This document shows, in pieces, positions 1 through 8,625 of a DNA stretch of 14,254 bases. The translations under genes and the position numbers were made by a program. Origin of the DNA: Rodentolepis nana (taxonomy: Eukaryota > Platyhelminthes > Cestoda > Cyclophyllidea > Hymenolepididae); NCBI GenBank assembly GCA_900617975.1, contig UZAE01001261.1, positions 1 to 14,254 of the forward strand, read 5' to 3'. Each line of letters starts with the position of its first letter. Positions within the stretch are counted from its first letter, which is position 1. Under the pieces are notes generated by a model, which worked only from the letters and a program-made list of their open reading frames with translations, was not told where the DNA came from and did not search any database.

Positions 1-222
1 AAACTACCATCACCTCACTGTATGTCATATTCGACCACTTCCCCATACTAATCTTACCTATTCTCTGTCTTTGTGTCTGTCTGTCTCTTTAAAATCTTTA
101 TATCACTCTTCTGTTCCCCCTCTCCACTTTTTCTCACTTTGTGTTCACTCTCCTCTGTGAAGCCCGAAGTCAGCTAGAGGGCTAATGACAAGTGTCATAA
201 AGCACGACATTTGAAATAAACT
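1..222 (+). mobile_element. SINE family copy 1, cut by the window edge
   Basis: This is the 3' part of a short interspersed element. It aligns throughout with the copy at 1120-1436: a shared GACCACTTCC stretch, a pyrimidine-rich middle (TGTCTGTCTGTCTCTTT), a CTTCTGTTCCCCC-like block, then the tail AAGTCAGCTAGAGGGCTAAT followed by ATTTGAAATAAA. Its first bases (AAACTACCAT) match an internal part of the copy at 4175-4417, so roughly 35 bp of head lie outside the window. The tail ends in a short, decayed TAAA repeat near 222. It is non-coding and presumably inactive. Confidence 0.8.
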
Positions 223-1107
223 AATTCCATGGGCTTTATTTGGCTAAACGGAATTACGGCTTCTTGTCTTCCAGTATGATGTTAAATAAGTAGGCATCTA
301 ATTCGTCATTAGCTAATGTGTGTATCACTATCTAATTACATCGCATTAATTGCTTACAGAATTGGGTTAATCCATTAATGCAAATTAACGAAGGTGAAGT
401 AAGATTTTAAGTTTTCTGTCCAATGTAATTATTGCAAATCAACTTAATTTGATAGACCCTGGAATAGGGTCTCGCTTGCAACTAGATTGCATTTAAATTG
501 GACCTTAGCAAGAGATATATGACTTTTATTTCCATTCGTGGTAAAATATTTATTTTCGGAACTTGTTAATAAATTCTGCTCATTATTTCATTCTAAGCTG
601 TTCATTTCTCTGTGTATAATGGTCAATCCACTTATCAACTCTTTCCAATTAACTGTCTCCATATATTAACGATCATCCGACTTATTGACAACTATTCAGT
701 TCACTTCTTATGAGACAGACACCATTTATCTTCATTATAGTTATCGTCTCAGTTTTCATTTAGCAATTTTGAAAGTGAACACAATTTCTCCCTATGAGAC
801 AGTGATGCTGTTCATCTGTAGGATTCAAAATACAATAAAACCTTTTCCAAGTTTTGGGTGGCGTTTAGGGAAAATTATCCTCCCCTCCTCTCAAAGCAAT
901 GCCAGAAAGCTTTGAAGTTAGAGCAAAAATTGAAGCCAATCCGTATGTAGAGTCTGAAATCTTTGGATAGTCCAAATTTTATTTCAATTTAAAGATATAA
1001 TTATTTCTTATCATTGATACAATGATATTTTGCTTGCCATGCCGTCAAATTATTTTGTAGTAGCCATTAATTGGAAAATATATACTATTAGCTTGTAAAA
1101 TGCCTAT
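223..1107. other. Intergenic, nothing recognised
   Basis: A+T-rich sequence with scattered stops in all frames. A 76-codon open frame at 685-915 has no recognisable motif, no ATG-rich or codon-biased look and no splice context, so I treat it as chance. I see no repeat or RNA gene here. Confidence 0.5.
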
Positions 1108-1119
1108 ATTTCGTTAATG
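1108..1119. repeat. Left target-site duplication of SINE copy 2
   Basis: ATTTCGTTAATG lies immediately 5' of the SINE head and recurs exactly at 1437-1448 right after the tail. This is the mark of a target-primed retrotransposition event. Confidence 0.85.
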
Positions 1120-1436
1120 ATGGGTGTGCGATAGACTTACCTCCACGTGGTGCTAACTGGGTAACGTTCACTCATACGGCAAAAAAGTCTATAAACCGGC
1201 AGTTGACTTCTGACTTCAAATCCGACCACTTCCACAGAACTCACCTCACCTTTTCTTTGAATTTGTGTTTGTCTGTCTGTCTGTCTCTTTTACGTCTGCG
1301 AATCATTATTCTGTCCCCCTCTCAACTTTTGTCACTTTGATGTTCCTCCTCCTATCTGTGGCACCCAAAGTCAGCTAAAGGGTTAATGATAATTATCAGA
1401 ACGCCTGCCATTTGAAATAAATAAATAAATACATAC
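1120..1436 (+). mobile_element. SINE family copy 2, near full length
   Basis: This is a 317-bp non-coding retroelement bounded by a perfect 12-bp target duplication. The head GGGTGTGCGATAGAC also occurs, inverted, at the outer ends of the copies at 4175-4417 and 9661-9926, so the element has a defined 5' end. Bases 1142-1240 look loosely tRNA-derived: an A-box-like GTGCTAACTGGGTAACG and a B-box-like ACTTCAAATCCGACC, although spacing and bases are degenerate. A pyrimidine-rich middle with TGTC repeats follows. The 3' tail (AAAGTCAGCTAAAGGGTTAA, then ATTTGAAATAAATAAATAAA) closely matches the 3' end of the LINE at 2961-3630. It was probably transcribed by RNA polymerase III and mobilised in trans by that LINE family. 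The tRNA origin is inference. Confidence 0.85.
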
Positions 1437-1448
1437 ATTTCGTTAATG
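1437..1448. repeat. Right target-site duplication of SINE copy 2
   Basis: An exact repeat of ATTTCGTTAATG from 1108-1119, directly after the AAAT tail and a short ACATAC stretch. Confidence 0.85.
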
Positions 1449-1506
1449 GTATAGCCAACTGAGTATTCTCACCTCACAGAGGTCTGAAAACCGAGCTTCA
1501 ATGGAG
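1446..1506 (+). other. Possible decayed tRNA-like sequence
   Basis: TATAGCCAACTGAGTA resembles a tRNA D-arm/A box. ACCTC-ACA-GAGGT can pair as a short anticodon-like stem, and ACCGAGCTTCAATGG sits where a T-arm/B box would be. The acceptor stem is not evident and the B box is poor. It could be the eroded head of another tRNA-derived SINE or a chance match. Confidence 0.25.
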
Positions 1507-2945
1507 GGTATTTTCCTTTTATTTGTGGTCATTGTCCTAGTAGGAGAGTGATATGTTTCCAGTCCGAATTCCATATCCGGATCACACTCTCACCTTCACT
1601 TATATCCGCACTGAACTGCCTAAACAAATGCTATGGACGCAGAACTTCACTTGTTTTCAATTTTGATGATTCCATTGGAATTTTCATAGAAGTTAGGGCT
1701 ACGTTCCTTCGAGTGGCCTTTAATACACATGTGTCACATACCCTAGAGGCTCGGAATTATTTACAGAGCTGTATGCTGAGCAGTCTTTGTTTTGTTGCAA
1801 TTTAAATTGTGAGAGGTAACAATGGTCAAATCGCAAAAACAGACTGACAAAGTCCTTTAGATTTAACCAAAAGTACCTCAGCGTCACTCTCTGCCAATGA
1901 CGTTCATGATATTTGGCTTTAAACGAATCATCAGCTTATGTCATTATCATCAAAATGGCAGCCAAAATTTTGATCAGAACTCACTAGATGAATTCCATGT
2001 TCATCTAACTATGGGTAAAACTGATCCTTTGCTAAGCCTATCCACATACAGATCGTTTCTACATAGGCAACCCTCATTGCATATTCGCCTTTATTTATTT
2101 CCACCTCAGTTTAAATTTCTCAGGTTGCTAAAAAGTGTTATTAATACTAATTTAATCATCTGCATATTCAAATTGTCACAGTAGCCACGCGTATCCTGCA
2201 GAACACTGGAGTTTGACCTTCAAATCCTAGCAAGCCGCATTTTCTCTCTCTCTCTCTAATCTCGTTTGGAATATTATCTTACAGGTCATACGAAACTTTT
2301 AAATCCTTACCTGACGTCACTCGTCAAAGAAAGCACTGCACTTTACTGGTTAGGTACTTGAGTAAATCTTAAAACAGAGCAAGGTAGATGAATATTTTAT
2401 AAAATCGATAAAATTAAATGATGGACAGTGAAACAGATGCCTCACAAGGCCAAGGTCAAGAACGATAGCTTCCAGAATTACTCTCAGTACACTAAGAAAC
2501 ATTCGTTCTGTGGGCATTTCATTCTTTCCACTCTGATAATTTGGAAGTTAACCTGCCTTAATTATTTCCTTCAAGTTCTAGACTCCAAAATCACATTTTC
2601 AAGCATTTTTATATTGGTTTTCCCTGATTTATATGTATATGTAACTTTCTCATAGTAGTATTATATCACTTTTTTTAACGATATCCGCATACCGAGAAAT
2701 CTGACTCTACTTTGACGTGAAGCACGCAGCAAATCAAGGACGCTATCTTGCCCTGTTCTTGAATGGTAGCATGTGTGGACATTTGTTATTTTGTTACCAC
2801 AATAAAGACTATTTATTCCACAGTGTCTCAACTGGCTCACTCCACTTTCCTTGCCTTTTTCAAAGTCTGCTAAATGCTTACTGCTTTCGTACGATTGATG
2901 CAAACATGCCAACAAGTCGGTCTTCCAGAATATTAACTCTTTGTG
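1507..2945. other. Intergenic; short TC repeat, no gene recognised
   Basis: Several open frames of 75-95 codons occur on both strands (for example 1548-1805, 1897-2184, 2428-2655 and 2661-2915), but none shows a known motif, a splice-supported structure or continuity with a neighbour. A (TC) run of about 15 bases lies at 2243-2257. Just before it, 2185-2235 has a weak B-box-like GACCTTCAAATCC, possibly another decayed SINE head. Confidence 0.4.
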
Positions 2946-2960
2946 CCTCTTAATACATCA
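2946..2960. repeat. Target-site duplication at the LINE 3' end
   Basis: CCTCTTAATACATCA directly abuts the A/T tail of the minus-strand LINE and recurs exactly at 3631-3645. A perfect 15-bp duplication defines both ends of the insertion. Confidence 0.9.
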
Positions 2961-3630
2961 TTTATTTATTTAATTCAAACGGCTGGCTTTGTGATATTTA
3001 TCATTAGCCCTTAAACTTTGACTTCAGCTTCCCCCATGGGTGGGGGGTACATTTATAGTAATTAATTAATAGCAGTTCATTAGCCGTCTTCTTGCTTCCC
3101 AGTATCTCTGGGTTACCGTCCTTGTCTCTAGAGCTGGACATCGGATCAGGCGGGTCTTCTCCATTTCCTCATGTAGGCTACATAGAGGACATGTGGGTTG
3201 AGTGTATACTCCCAACCTGTGAAGATGTTTTGCCAAGCAGTCGTGTCCGGTACGTAGTCTAAACTCAGCAACGGCTTCGATTCTTGGCCAGTCGGCTATG
3301 TCGGAGAGTGCCACTGTTCACTGTTTCTCCTTTCTTCGAGCTTTAAGTTCGTTGAACCTTGAGGTCTGGAATTCTCTTCTGATTAAGGTCTTCATTGTGT
3401 GTTAAGACATCGGCCGGTCAATGCATTGCAAAATCTGTCCCCTTCTTAGCAAGTGTGTCAGCAAGCTCATTGCCTTTAATGCCACAGTGACCAGGAATCC
3501 ATTGTAGGACCACTGTTTTGTCCTTCTCTCTCAGCAGCTGATAGAGTTTTCTGCGTTCGTTTATCTCAGCTGTTTTGGGGTGGCTCTCTGCTTCCAATTG
3601 AGTTTATTGTTGACTGTGAGTCCGAAATTA
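2961..3630 (-). mobile_element. 5'-truncated non-LTR retrotransposon (LINE)
   Basis: This is a 670-bp insertion on the minus strand, delimited by identical 15-bp flanking repeats. Read 5' to 3' it holds the second half of an RNase H domain, a C-terminal cysteine-rich region (both broken), about 105 bp of 3' UTR and a tail that reads TTTGAATTAAATAAATAAAT. Reverse transcriptase and endonuclease are absent, so it is a dead-on-arrival copy from incomplete target-primed reverse transcription. RNase H downstream of RT is typical of the I/Jockey/R1/LOA group of LINEs; I cannot place the clade. The 3' UTR end is shared with the SINEs in this window. Confidence 0.9.
3066..3630 (-). pseudogene. LINE polyprotein remnant: RNase H and C-terminal zinc region
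   Basis: The frame begins inside RNase H with the catalytic-Asp motif SDSQSTINSIGSRE. A one-base insertion in the G run at 3577-3580 (compare the copy at 14043-14254, which has one base fewer) shifts frame into KTAEINERRKLYQLL, then VLQWIPGHCGIKGNELADT, a classic RNase H C-terminal block with its conserved His and Asp. A TGA at 3418-3420 (expected Arg, CGA to TGA) ends that frame. After another indel near 3390-3405 the protein continues as TLIRREFQTSRFNEL, meets TGA at 3318-3320, then reads ALSDIADWPRIEAVAEFRLR, TGHDCLAKHLHRLGVYTQP and CPLCSLHEEMEKTRLIRC. The final part is the Cys-rich C terminus usual after RNase H in these LINEs, but the expected His of the knuckle is Arg. It is non-functional. 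Confidence 0.9.
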
Positions 3631-3645
3631 CCTCTTAATACATCA
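3631..3645. repeat. Target-site duplication at the LINE 5' end
   Basis: An exact repeat of CCTCTTAATACATCA from 2946-2960, directly outside the truncated 5' end of the LINE. Confidence 0.9.
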
Positions 3646-4164
3646 ATCGATTACCTACACAAGACTCCTATCGAGTATATTAATTGCCATTTGAAAACAA
3701 TTGCGTTAAAGTTTGATGCTATTTAGACTACAAAGGTGTTACCTTTCAAAAGGTAGCCCTTTTGTGAATGAAATTCCACAAAGTCGACAAATTGCCATAG
3801 CTACTGTCATATAACAGAAAAGAACCGAAGCATTCCCTCAAACTCAACCACCTCTCCAGATATATTGTCTTAGACAATTTTAAGACCAAATTTAGATTAA
3901 ATTCCTTCATTTATTGAATGCGTGTTTTTTTGCAGCAATAGAGGTAAGCAAAGCTATTTGGTTATACAACTTTTGATGATTCTTAATTATCTCTCCTCTG
4001 AGGAGAATCAATGAAAAAAATCACCTGACTAAATTGCAATTATAGATACAAACTGATTAAATAGAGATCGGTAACGCTTGCACTTAATTGTGTGCTGAGA
4101 GCGTGTAGATTAGGATGTTTTGTTCGAAACCGATTTTCCTTCGAATTTTCTCACTGACTTTTAT
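3646..4164. other. Intergenic, nothing recognised
   Basis: A+T-rich, with stops in all frames and no motif or repeat that I can match to the rest of the window. Confidence 0.5.
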
Positions 4165-4174
4165 TCCGATATTT

Positions 4175-4417
4175 AATTATTTAAATCGAATTTGAGGCGT
4201 TTAGATTGTTATAATTACCTCTTTAGCAGACTATGGGCTTCCCATAGGGAGGAACATTAAAGTGGGAAAATTTAATAGGAGGGAACAGAAGATTGATTCA
4301 CAGATGTAAAAGAGATAGACAGAGTAAAGGTAAGATGAGTACCGTGTGTGGTGGAATATGATATAGAGTGGGGTCATGGTAGTTTAAAGTCAACTGTTGG
4401 TTTATCGCACACCCCAC
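4175..4417 (-). mobile_element. SINE family copy 3, minus strand
   Basis: Read on the minus strand it starts with GGGGTGTGCGATAAACCAAC at 4417, continues with AAACTACCATGACCCC (shared with copy 1) and a pyrimidine-rich middle (TTTACTCTGTCTATCTCTTT), and ends with a decayed tail (AGTCTGCTAAAGAGGTAATT, then AAATTCGATTTAAATAATTA). It is shorter than copy 2 because much of the tRNA-like head segment is missing. Imperfect flanking TCC(G/A)ATATT at 4165-4173 and 4418-4426 may be an aged target duplication. Confidence 0.75.
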
Positions 4418-4429
4418 TCCAATATTATA

Positions 4430-6220
4430 ACTTGTCTAAAAATCCCTGATTTCGGTATGAGCTCGATTGTTTGGCATAAAAACTGGTGAGAGCGAGGAAA
4501 AGTATTCTGATCGACAAAAAATCATTTGGAGAAATTACAATAATCTAATCTTCAAAATGATAATTAATTTGGTCAAACAGGTAAAGTCGAAAGTGATCGT
4601 AAAGTCATCCCATTTCCCGTTTTCACTTAATGTGGACATTAGTGCAAAATCTTGATTATGATTGGTTTTTGTTAGAGGTTGTTAAATATATATGCTGCTA
4701 ATATTGGCTAAATTTAAAATTTTCCAATAATAGCCCTATCACACATTACGGAAAAAAGGTGTATTCTTAGCAGCCTTGAAAGTGCACGCTTTGTTGTTTT
4801 ATTAAATGGCGAAAACTCACTTGTACTAGTAACTGTCCATTTCTTTTTAATGGTAGGGATTTAGGTACCATAAAATGTACCGCCGGGATTAGACAGTAAA
4901 TTAGGTACATCTTCGTGTAGACTTGGTCAAAAATCCCATAAAAAGTGAACTTAAAATTTCCCCTTTATATATCTTTGCGTGACCTTCCGTCGCTGACTAC
5001 GAAAAAAGTGGCAAAAGGGACGTCCTAATTGGGCATCGTTTTTAATTACTTTGAATGTGTCTTATGAACTTATTCCAATATAAAGTACGTCCATTTGAAA
5101 TATGGTTCAAGATTCAAGACGAGAATACGGATGATCCCTCCAATTTGATCACTTAGTTTTGAATCAGAAATAATCGATTAAAGGAGAATTCAACATTTTA
5201 AAATAAGAATGCATACACTGAGCTGTGATCAATGTATGGCATCCTATATCTTTTTCATTCTCAGTGCACTTCAGTTTTCTACACTACATTAAATAAATCA
5301 CAAGAGAAAGTCCTCAGCTAATGGATGACAATACGTATCGATACATAGACGAAAGACTCCAATTGATTCATTTTATCTTTACAAGGAGTGTCGGAAAACT
5401 CGATCACTGTGTCGACTATGGATCAAAATGATTGCCATATTTAAGTACCTTTGATCTTAATGATGCAGAAAAACAAACTATAACCAGATATCGCTAAAAA
5501 TGAGCATAGCATAAATAATTGTTGAGGAAAGCTTTGGAAAGAAGGTACTCATTGATGTCGAAACTTAACCGTAATCAGTGGTACGTCTGCTACAAAGATT
5601 CATAAATCTATCCATACATATTTTAGATAAAATAAGGTTTAGGAAAATGACTTACTCCTCCAAAGTGCAAGTATTTCAATTGCCTTAGGCTTGTATTTGT
5701 TTCACAAAACAGAAAATTATATTGAAAACTCAGACTCAAAAAATACACAGGGCGGAAAAATGTTCTGTTTTGCCTACTACTCAAGAAAAATGTCGATTTA
5801 AGATAAGACGGTTGCAAATTTTAATCTGTTGACTTCTATTTAAATTAGTAGAACACAATCATATAACACAAGGCACATGCCATATGGAAAAGGTGGGTAA
5901 AATATCTGAACTGTCTTCAACACTAGAAAGATGTCGGGTAAGGATACATTGATTGAGCATGGGTTTTAGCAGTAGCATGAATTGTAAACCAAAAGAGAAA
6001 CGCAAGCATACACTTTATTATGTTTCGTAGTGTTTTTTAGCATTACATGACTCTTCAAGTTCAGTTTTGTCCAAAAAAGTAGTTGATTGAGTAGTTGACT
6101 TTTAGAGTAGGTTTATAGGACCCGAAATTGGGATGCATATATTTGAAGTTGCACTACTTTCATTACATTTAAGTAATACTATCACGACATGTCCACCGGC
6201 AGTAATATGTTTGTTTATTT
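4430..6220. other. Long intergenic stretch, no gene recognised
   Basis: Open frames are short (62 codons at 4467-4655, 64 codons at 5623-5817) and featureless. I found no copy of the SINE or LINE and no tRNA-like or tandem structure. It may hold introns of a gene whose exons lie elsewhere, but nothing seen supports that. Confidence 0.4.
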
Positions 6221-6451
6221 CTAAATATGCCAGGATCCACCTTTTTTTCTTTCATTAGTGACCTCGGGTTTGAAATCTATTTCCACTGGAACTGCATAAG
6301 TAAAATGTGAGTTAGGCAAATTTTTCTCAACAAGTTGGATTGCTGCATTCTTATTAAGCTTTGCTTTCGTACTCACGAAGGGGTTACATTTTTTAAAGAC
6401 ACAAATAGCACAAATCAATTCAAGCAGTTTCAAAATCGGATGCAATAACAC
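6221..6451 (-). other. Unrecognised minus-strand open frame (76 codons)
   Basis: The frame ends ...VPVEIDFKPEVTNERKKGG and then SWHI-stop. It contains a donor-like GTGAGTACG and, 85 bp downstream, an acceptor-like TTTACTTATGCAG, so part could be a terminal exon. I recognise no family and codon use is not convincing. It may be chance. It is noted because it lies downstream of the candidate exons at 7263-7733 on the same strand. Confidence 0.15.
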
Positions 6452-7262
6452 TCGAATATTTAATTATGGAGAGTTGAAATGAGCGTATTGTATTGAATAT
6501 GGCCACATGTGAAGAATTGGTCTAAGGAGAATAGACCAGGATATCCTTGGAGTCAGTGTGCACAAATGAATTAATTGGCACAAGAAGAATAATCTACAAG
6601 CAAGGAGACATATATTTCACATAGACAATTATCCGAACTGCTCAGATTGTATTTTGTCGAAGTATCGGAGACACAATTAGCGAAATGACTGTGAGCCTTT
6701 AAAATAAAATAGATGAGAGGATGAGTAAATTGGTCCAATGTTGAGAAAGTAATTCATTATTAGGATGTAAGCTATTTCCATCACACTGTTGTCGGTGTTT
6801 CATCAGTAGGCACCTTGGCTGATACTTTCCACGGGCACTACAGCAGTGCTTTGATGTGAGTCAATTTAATTTCTAACATAATTAATCTACTCAACCATCG
6901 CATTAACATCCCGGTTTAACTTGACGTATTCTCCAACCAAAAAATCGCACCCATGTAGGTATCATTTGCAAGCTGACTTGTGCTACAATAAGTTGCATAA
7001 TTTTCTGCTCTCACTTATTCGGTCTTATTCGTTGAATTGTATTTATAAGACTGCGTAGCTTGACAACAACATTCTTGAAATAGACGAAAGCAGATAAAGC
7101 AAAAAGAGGAATAGTCTTGACGAGGGTTCAAGGAGAGTTCATCGAGATAACACTATCGATCTTACAACTTTCCTTATTATCAACAGTTTTCTCTCTCATT
7201 GAGTTTATTAAATTCTTGGCTTTCTAATCACATCATCCAAGAAATTTTGAGAAACTTACTTG
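6452..7262. other. Intergenic or intronic, nothing recognised
   Basis: No frame, repeat or RNA structure that I can support. If the candidate minus-strand exons on either side were one gene, this stretch would be its intron. Confidence 0.35.
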
Positions 7263-7733
7263 ATAACGCCAACGCTCACCCATAAAATCTACATCTGCTC
7301 TAGGTTTGATGCTTCTGCAGTCCCCAATCTGATGTCGCACTTATGAAGAAGCACAGCTTAGGCTCATTTTGGTATTGTAATCTACATGCACTCAAGCTTA
7401 TCAAATATTCACTCACATAGATAAATGGAGTAACGGTAATGCAATTAAGCAACGATGCGAAGAGAACTCTCAATGAAATGCTCAGTTGGCCAAAGGAGAG
7501 TATGCGAGAAGTACTCAATGGCGTATCTTCAATTTGCTACCTCCTCCTCTCTTAGCAGACTTCCATCTATGTGCTTGAATTCGTCTTGTGAGATCAGAAG
7601 CCTTCTTGGTGAATTGCTTCGAAAGGTTACCATAGGCTCCGAATCCTTCCCATTCATTGTGCTTCGGCTCCTTCACCTCAAATGCCTCGTGCAAGAAACT
7701 AGATTCCCGTGTCTCGTGTCCACTAATACACAC
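7263..7733 (-). other. Possible minus-strand exons of an unknown gene
   Basis: Two segments read like protein on the minus strand. The first (7733-7515) has no ATG but is open for 72 codons, with a charged, non-repetitive composition: HEAFEVKEPKHNEWEGFGAY, then NLSKQFTKKASDLTRRIQAH, then RWKSAKRGGG followed by a possible donor (GGAG/GTAGCA). The second (from about 7343 down to 7263) is open as VRHQIGDCRSIKPRADVDF plus MGERWRYQ and stops exactly at a strong donor-like CAA/GTAAGTTTC. I see no clear acceptor for either segment and recognise no family. The opposite strand is also open here (7455-7745) and ends at a donor-like CCA/GTAAGT, so strand assignment is uncertain. Confidence 0.25.
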
Positions 7734-7995
7734 TTGTCCCAGTAAGTATGCCTCACTATTTTATGCACTGGAATTTTGTCACTTCGTTAAATATAACCAA
7801 AAATTTAATTGAACTTTAAATTCTTCAAAAAAATACATTCTTAAAATTAAATATGTCCAAAGTATAATTAAAATGGGTGTTATTGTTTAAACATTTGTCT
7901 TTAAATCAAATCCCGACCCCAAACCATTATAATAATCGATCTAGAGTTGACAAAGACAAGGTATCACACATGACAACATTCACTGAAGAGATACC

Positions 7996-8001
7996 TTTAT
8001 T
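7996..8001 (-). promoter_or_regulatory. Poly(A) signal of the left gene copy
   Basis: AATAAA on the minus strand, 87 bp beyond the stop codon. It is at the mirror position of the signal at 12339-12344, within closely similar 3' UTR sequence. Confidence 0.65.
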
Positions 8002-8087
8002 CGTTAAGAAAGTATCGACACAAAGACAGTAAATATATTTGTAAATGTGGAAAAGTGAGCCATGTTTGTCAACTCATCTTCACTTCA

Positions 8088-8625
8088 CTAATTGTTTGAT
8101 TTTTCATCAAAAGTGCGTTGCGATGGTAGTTTGCCACGATTTAGACGACAAAGTTGATGGACAAGGGAGTTGGCTAGCAGGACACCCATAATGACACCAA
8201 CTATCTTAATTGAAGATAAAGCAAACAACACAACGCCGGCAATTTTGTCATGAGTGAATACTGATAGCGCAATATTCAATTCACAGCCGATGAAAGTCAT
8301 GAGGACACCTGAATACTGGAAAATTTAAGTGATATATATGTTTTCCTACAATGTAGTAAATGATTTCGTTGTTCATGTAGAAAGTGAGGAAACCACCAAG
8401 AGAGAAGAGAATAAACAGTACTCATATGCCTAACACAATTCCGGAGACACTTTTTTGCAGATCATTCTCACTCAATAGAAAGGAACCAAGAATAACCCAA
8501 AGAAATCCAGTGATCTAGATAAATGTGAAAAAGTGGGCACAAATTCTCACCAGAACATAGATATTATTGATTAAGAAAGTAATTTTCATACATTTGTTTG
8601 GTTCTAATTTTGGAAAAGCAGGCAT
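8088..8625 (-). pseudogene. Tetraspanin-like four-TM protein gene, left copy, with in-frame stop
   Basis: There are three exons on the minus strand: 8625-8551, 8514-8350 and 8315-8088 (75, 165 and 228 nt, all phase 0). They are separated by introns of 36 and 34 bp with GT...AG ends. The exon lengths match the right copy exactly. The start MPAFPKLEPNKCMKITFLIN aligns with the ATG of the right copy. Codon 56 in exon 2 is TGA (8424-8422), in the second hydrophobic segment, so translation would stop after TM1. The rest is open and keeps TM2, TM3 with Glu92, a minimal loop (VFTHDKIAG), TM4 and the tail LPSQRTFDEKSNN. Intact splice sites and reading frame suggest recent or polymorphic inactivation. 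An upstream ATG at 8754-8752 is in frame and would add 43 residues; the right copy lacks it. Confidence 0.7.

Noticed and set aside
685..915. 76-codon open frame on the plus strand
   Set aside because: No motif, no splice or UTR context, and low-complexity hydrophobic/Ser/Thr composition expected of A+T-rich chance frames.
1548..1805. 85-codon open frame on the plus strand
   Set aside because: No recognisable family and no supporting gene structure. It lies beside a possible decayed SINE head and is likely repeat-derived or chance.
2243..2257. TC microsatellite
   Set aside because: Only about seven units; too short to be notable.
2661..2953. Overlapping open frames on both strands before the LINE
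   Set aside because: Both strands are open over nearly the same stretch with no motif. It is not part of the LINE, whose end is fixed by its target duplication at 2946-2960.
6480..6760. Stretch that briefly looked like a LINE C terminus (GGCCACATGTGAAGAATTGG)
   Set aside because: Translation gives no sustained match to RT or endonuclease blocks, and it does not align with the LINE in this window.
8422..8424. TGA read as selenocysteine
   Set aside because: It falls in a membrane segment with no Cys at the matching position of the intact copy. No selenocysteine-insertion element is apparent.
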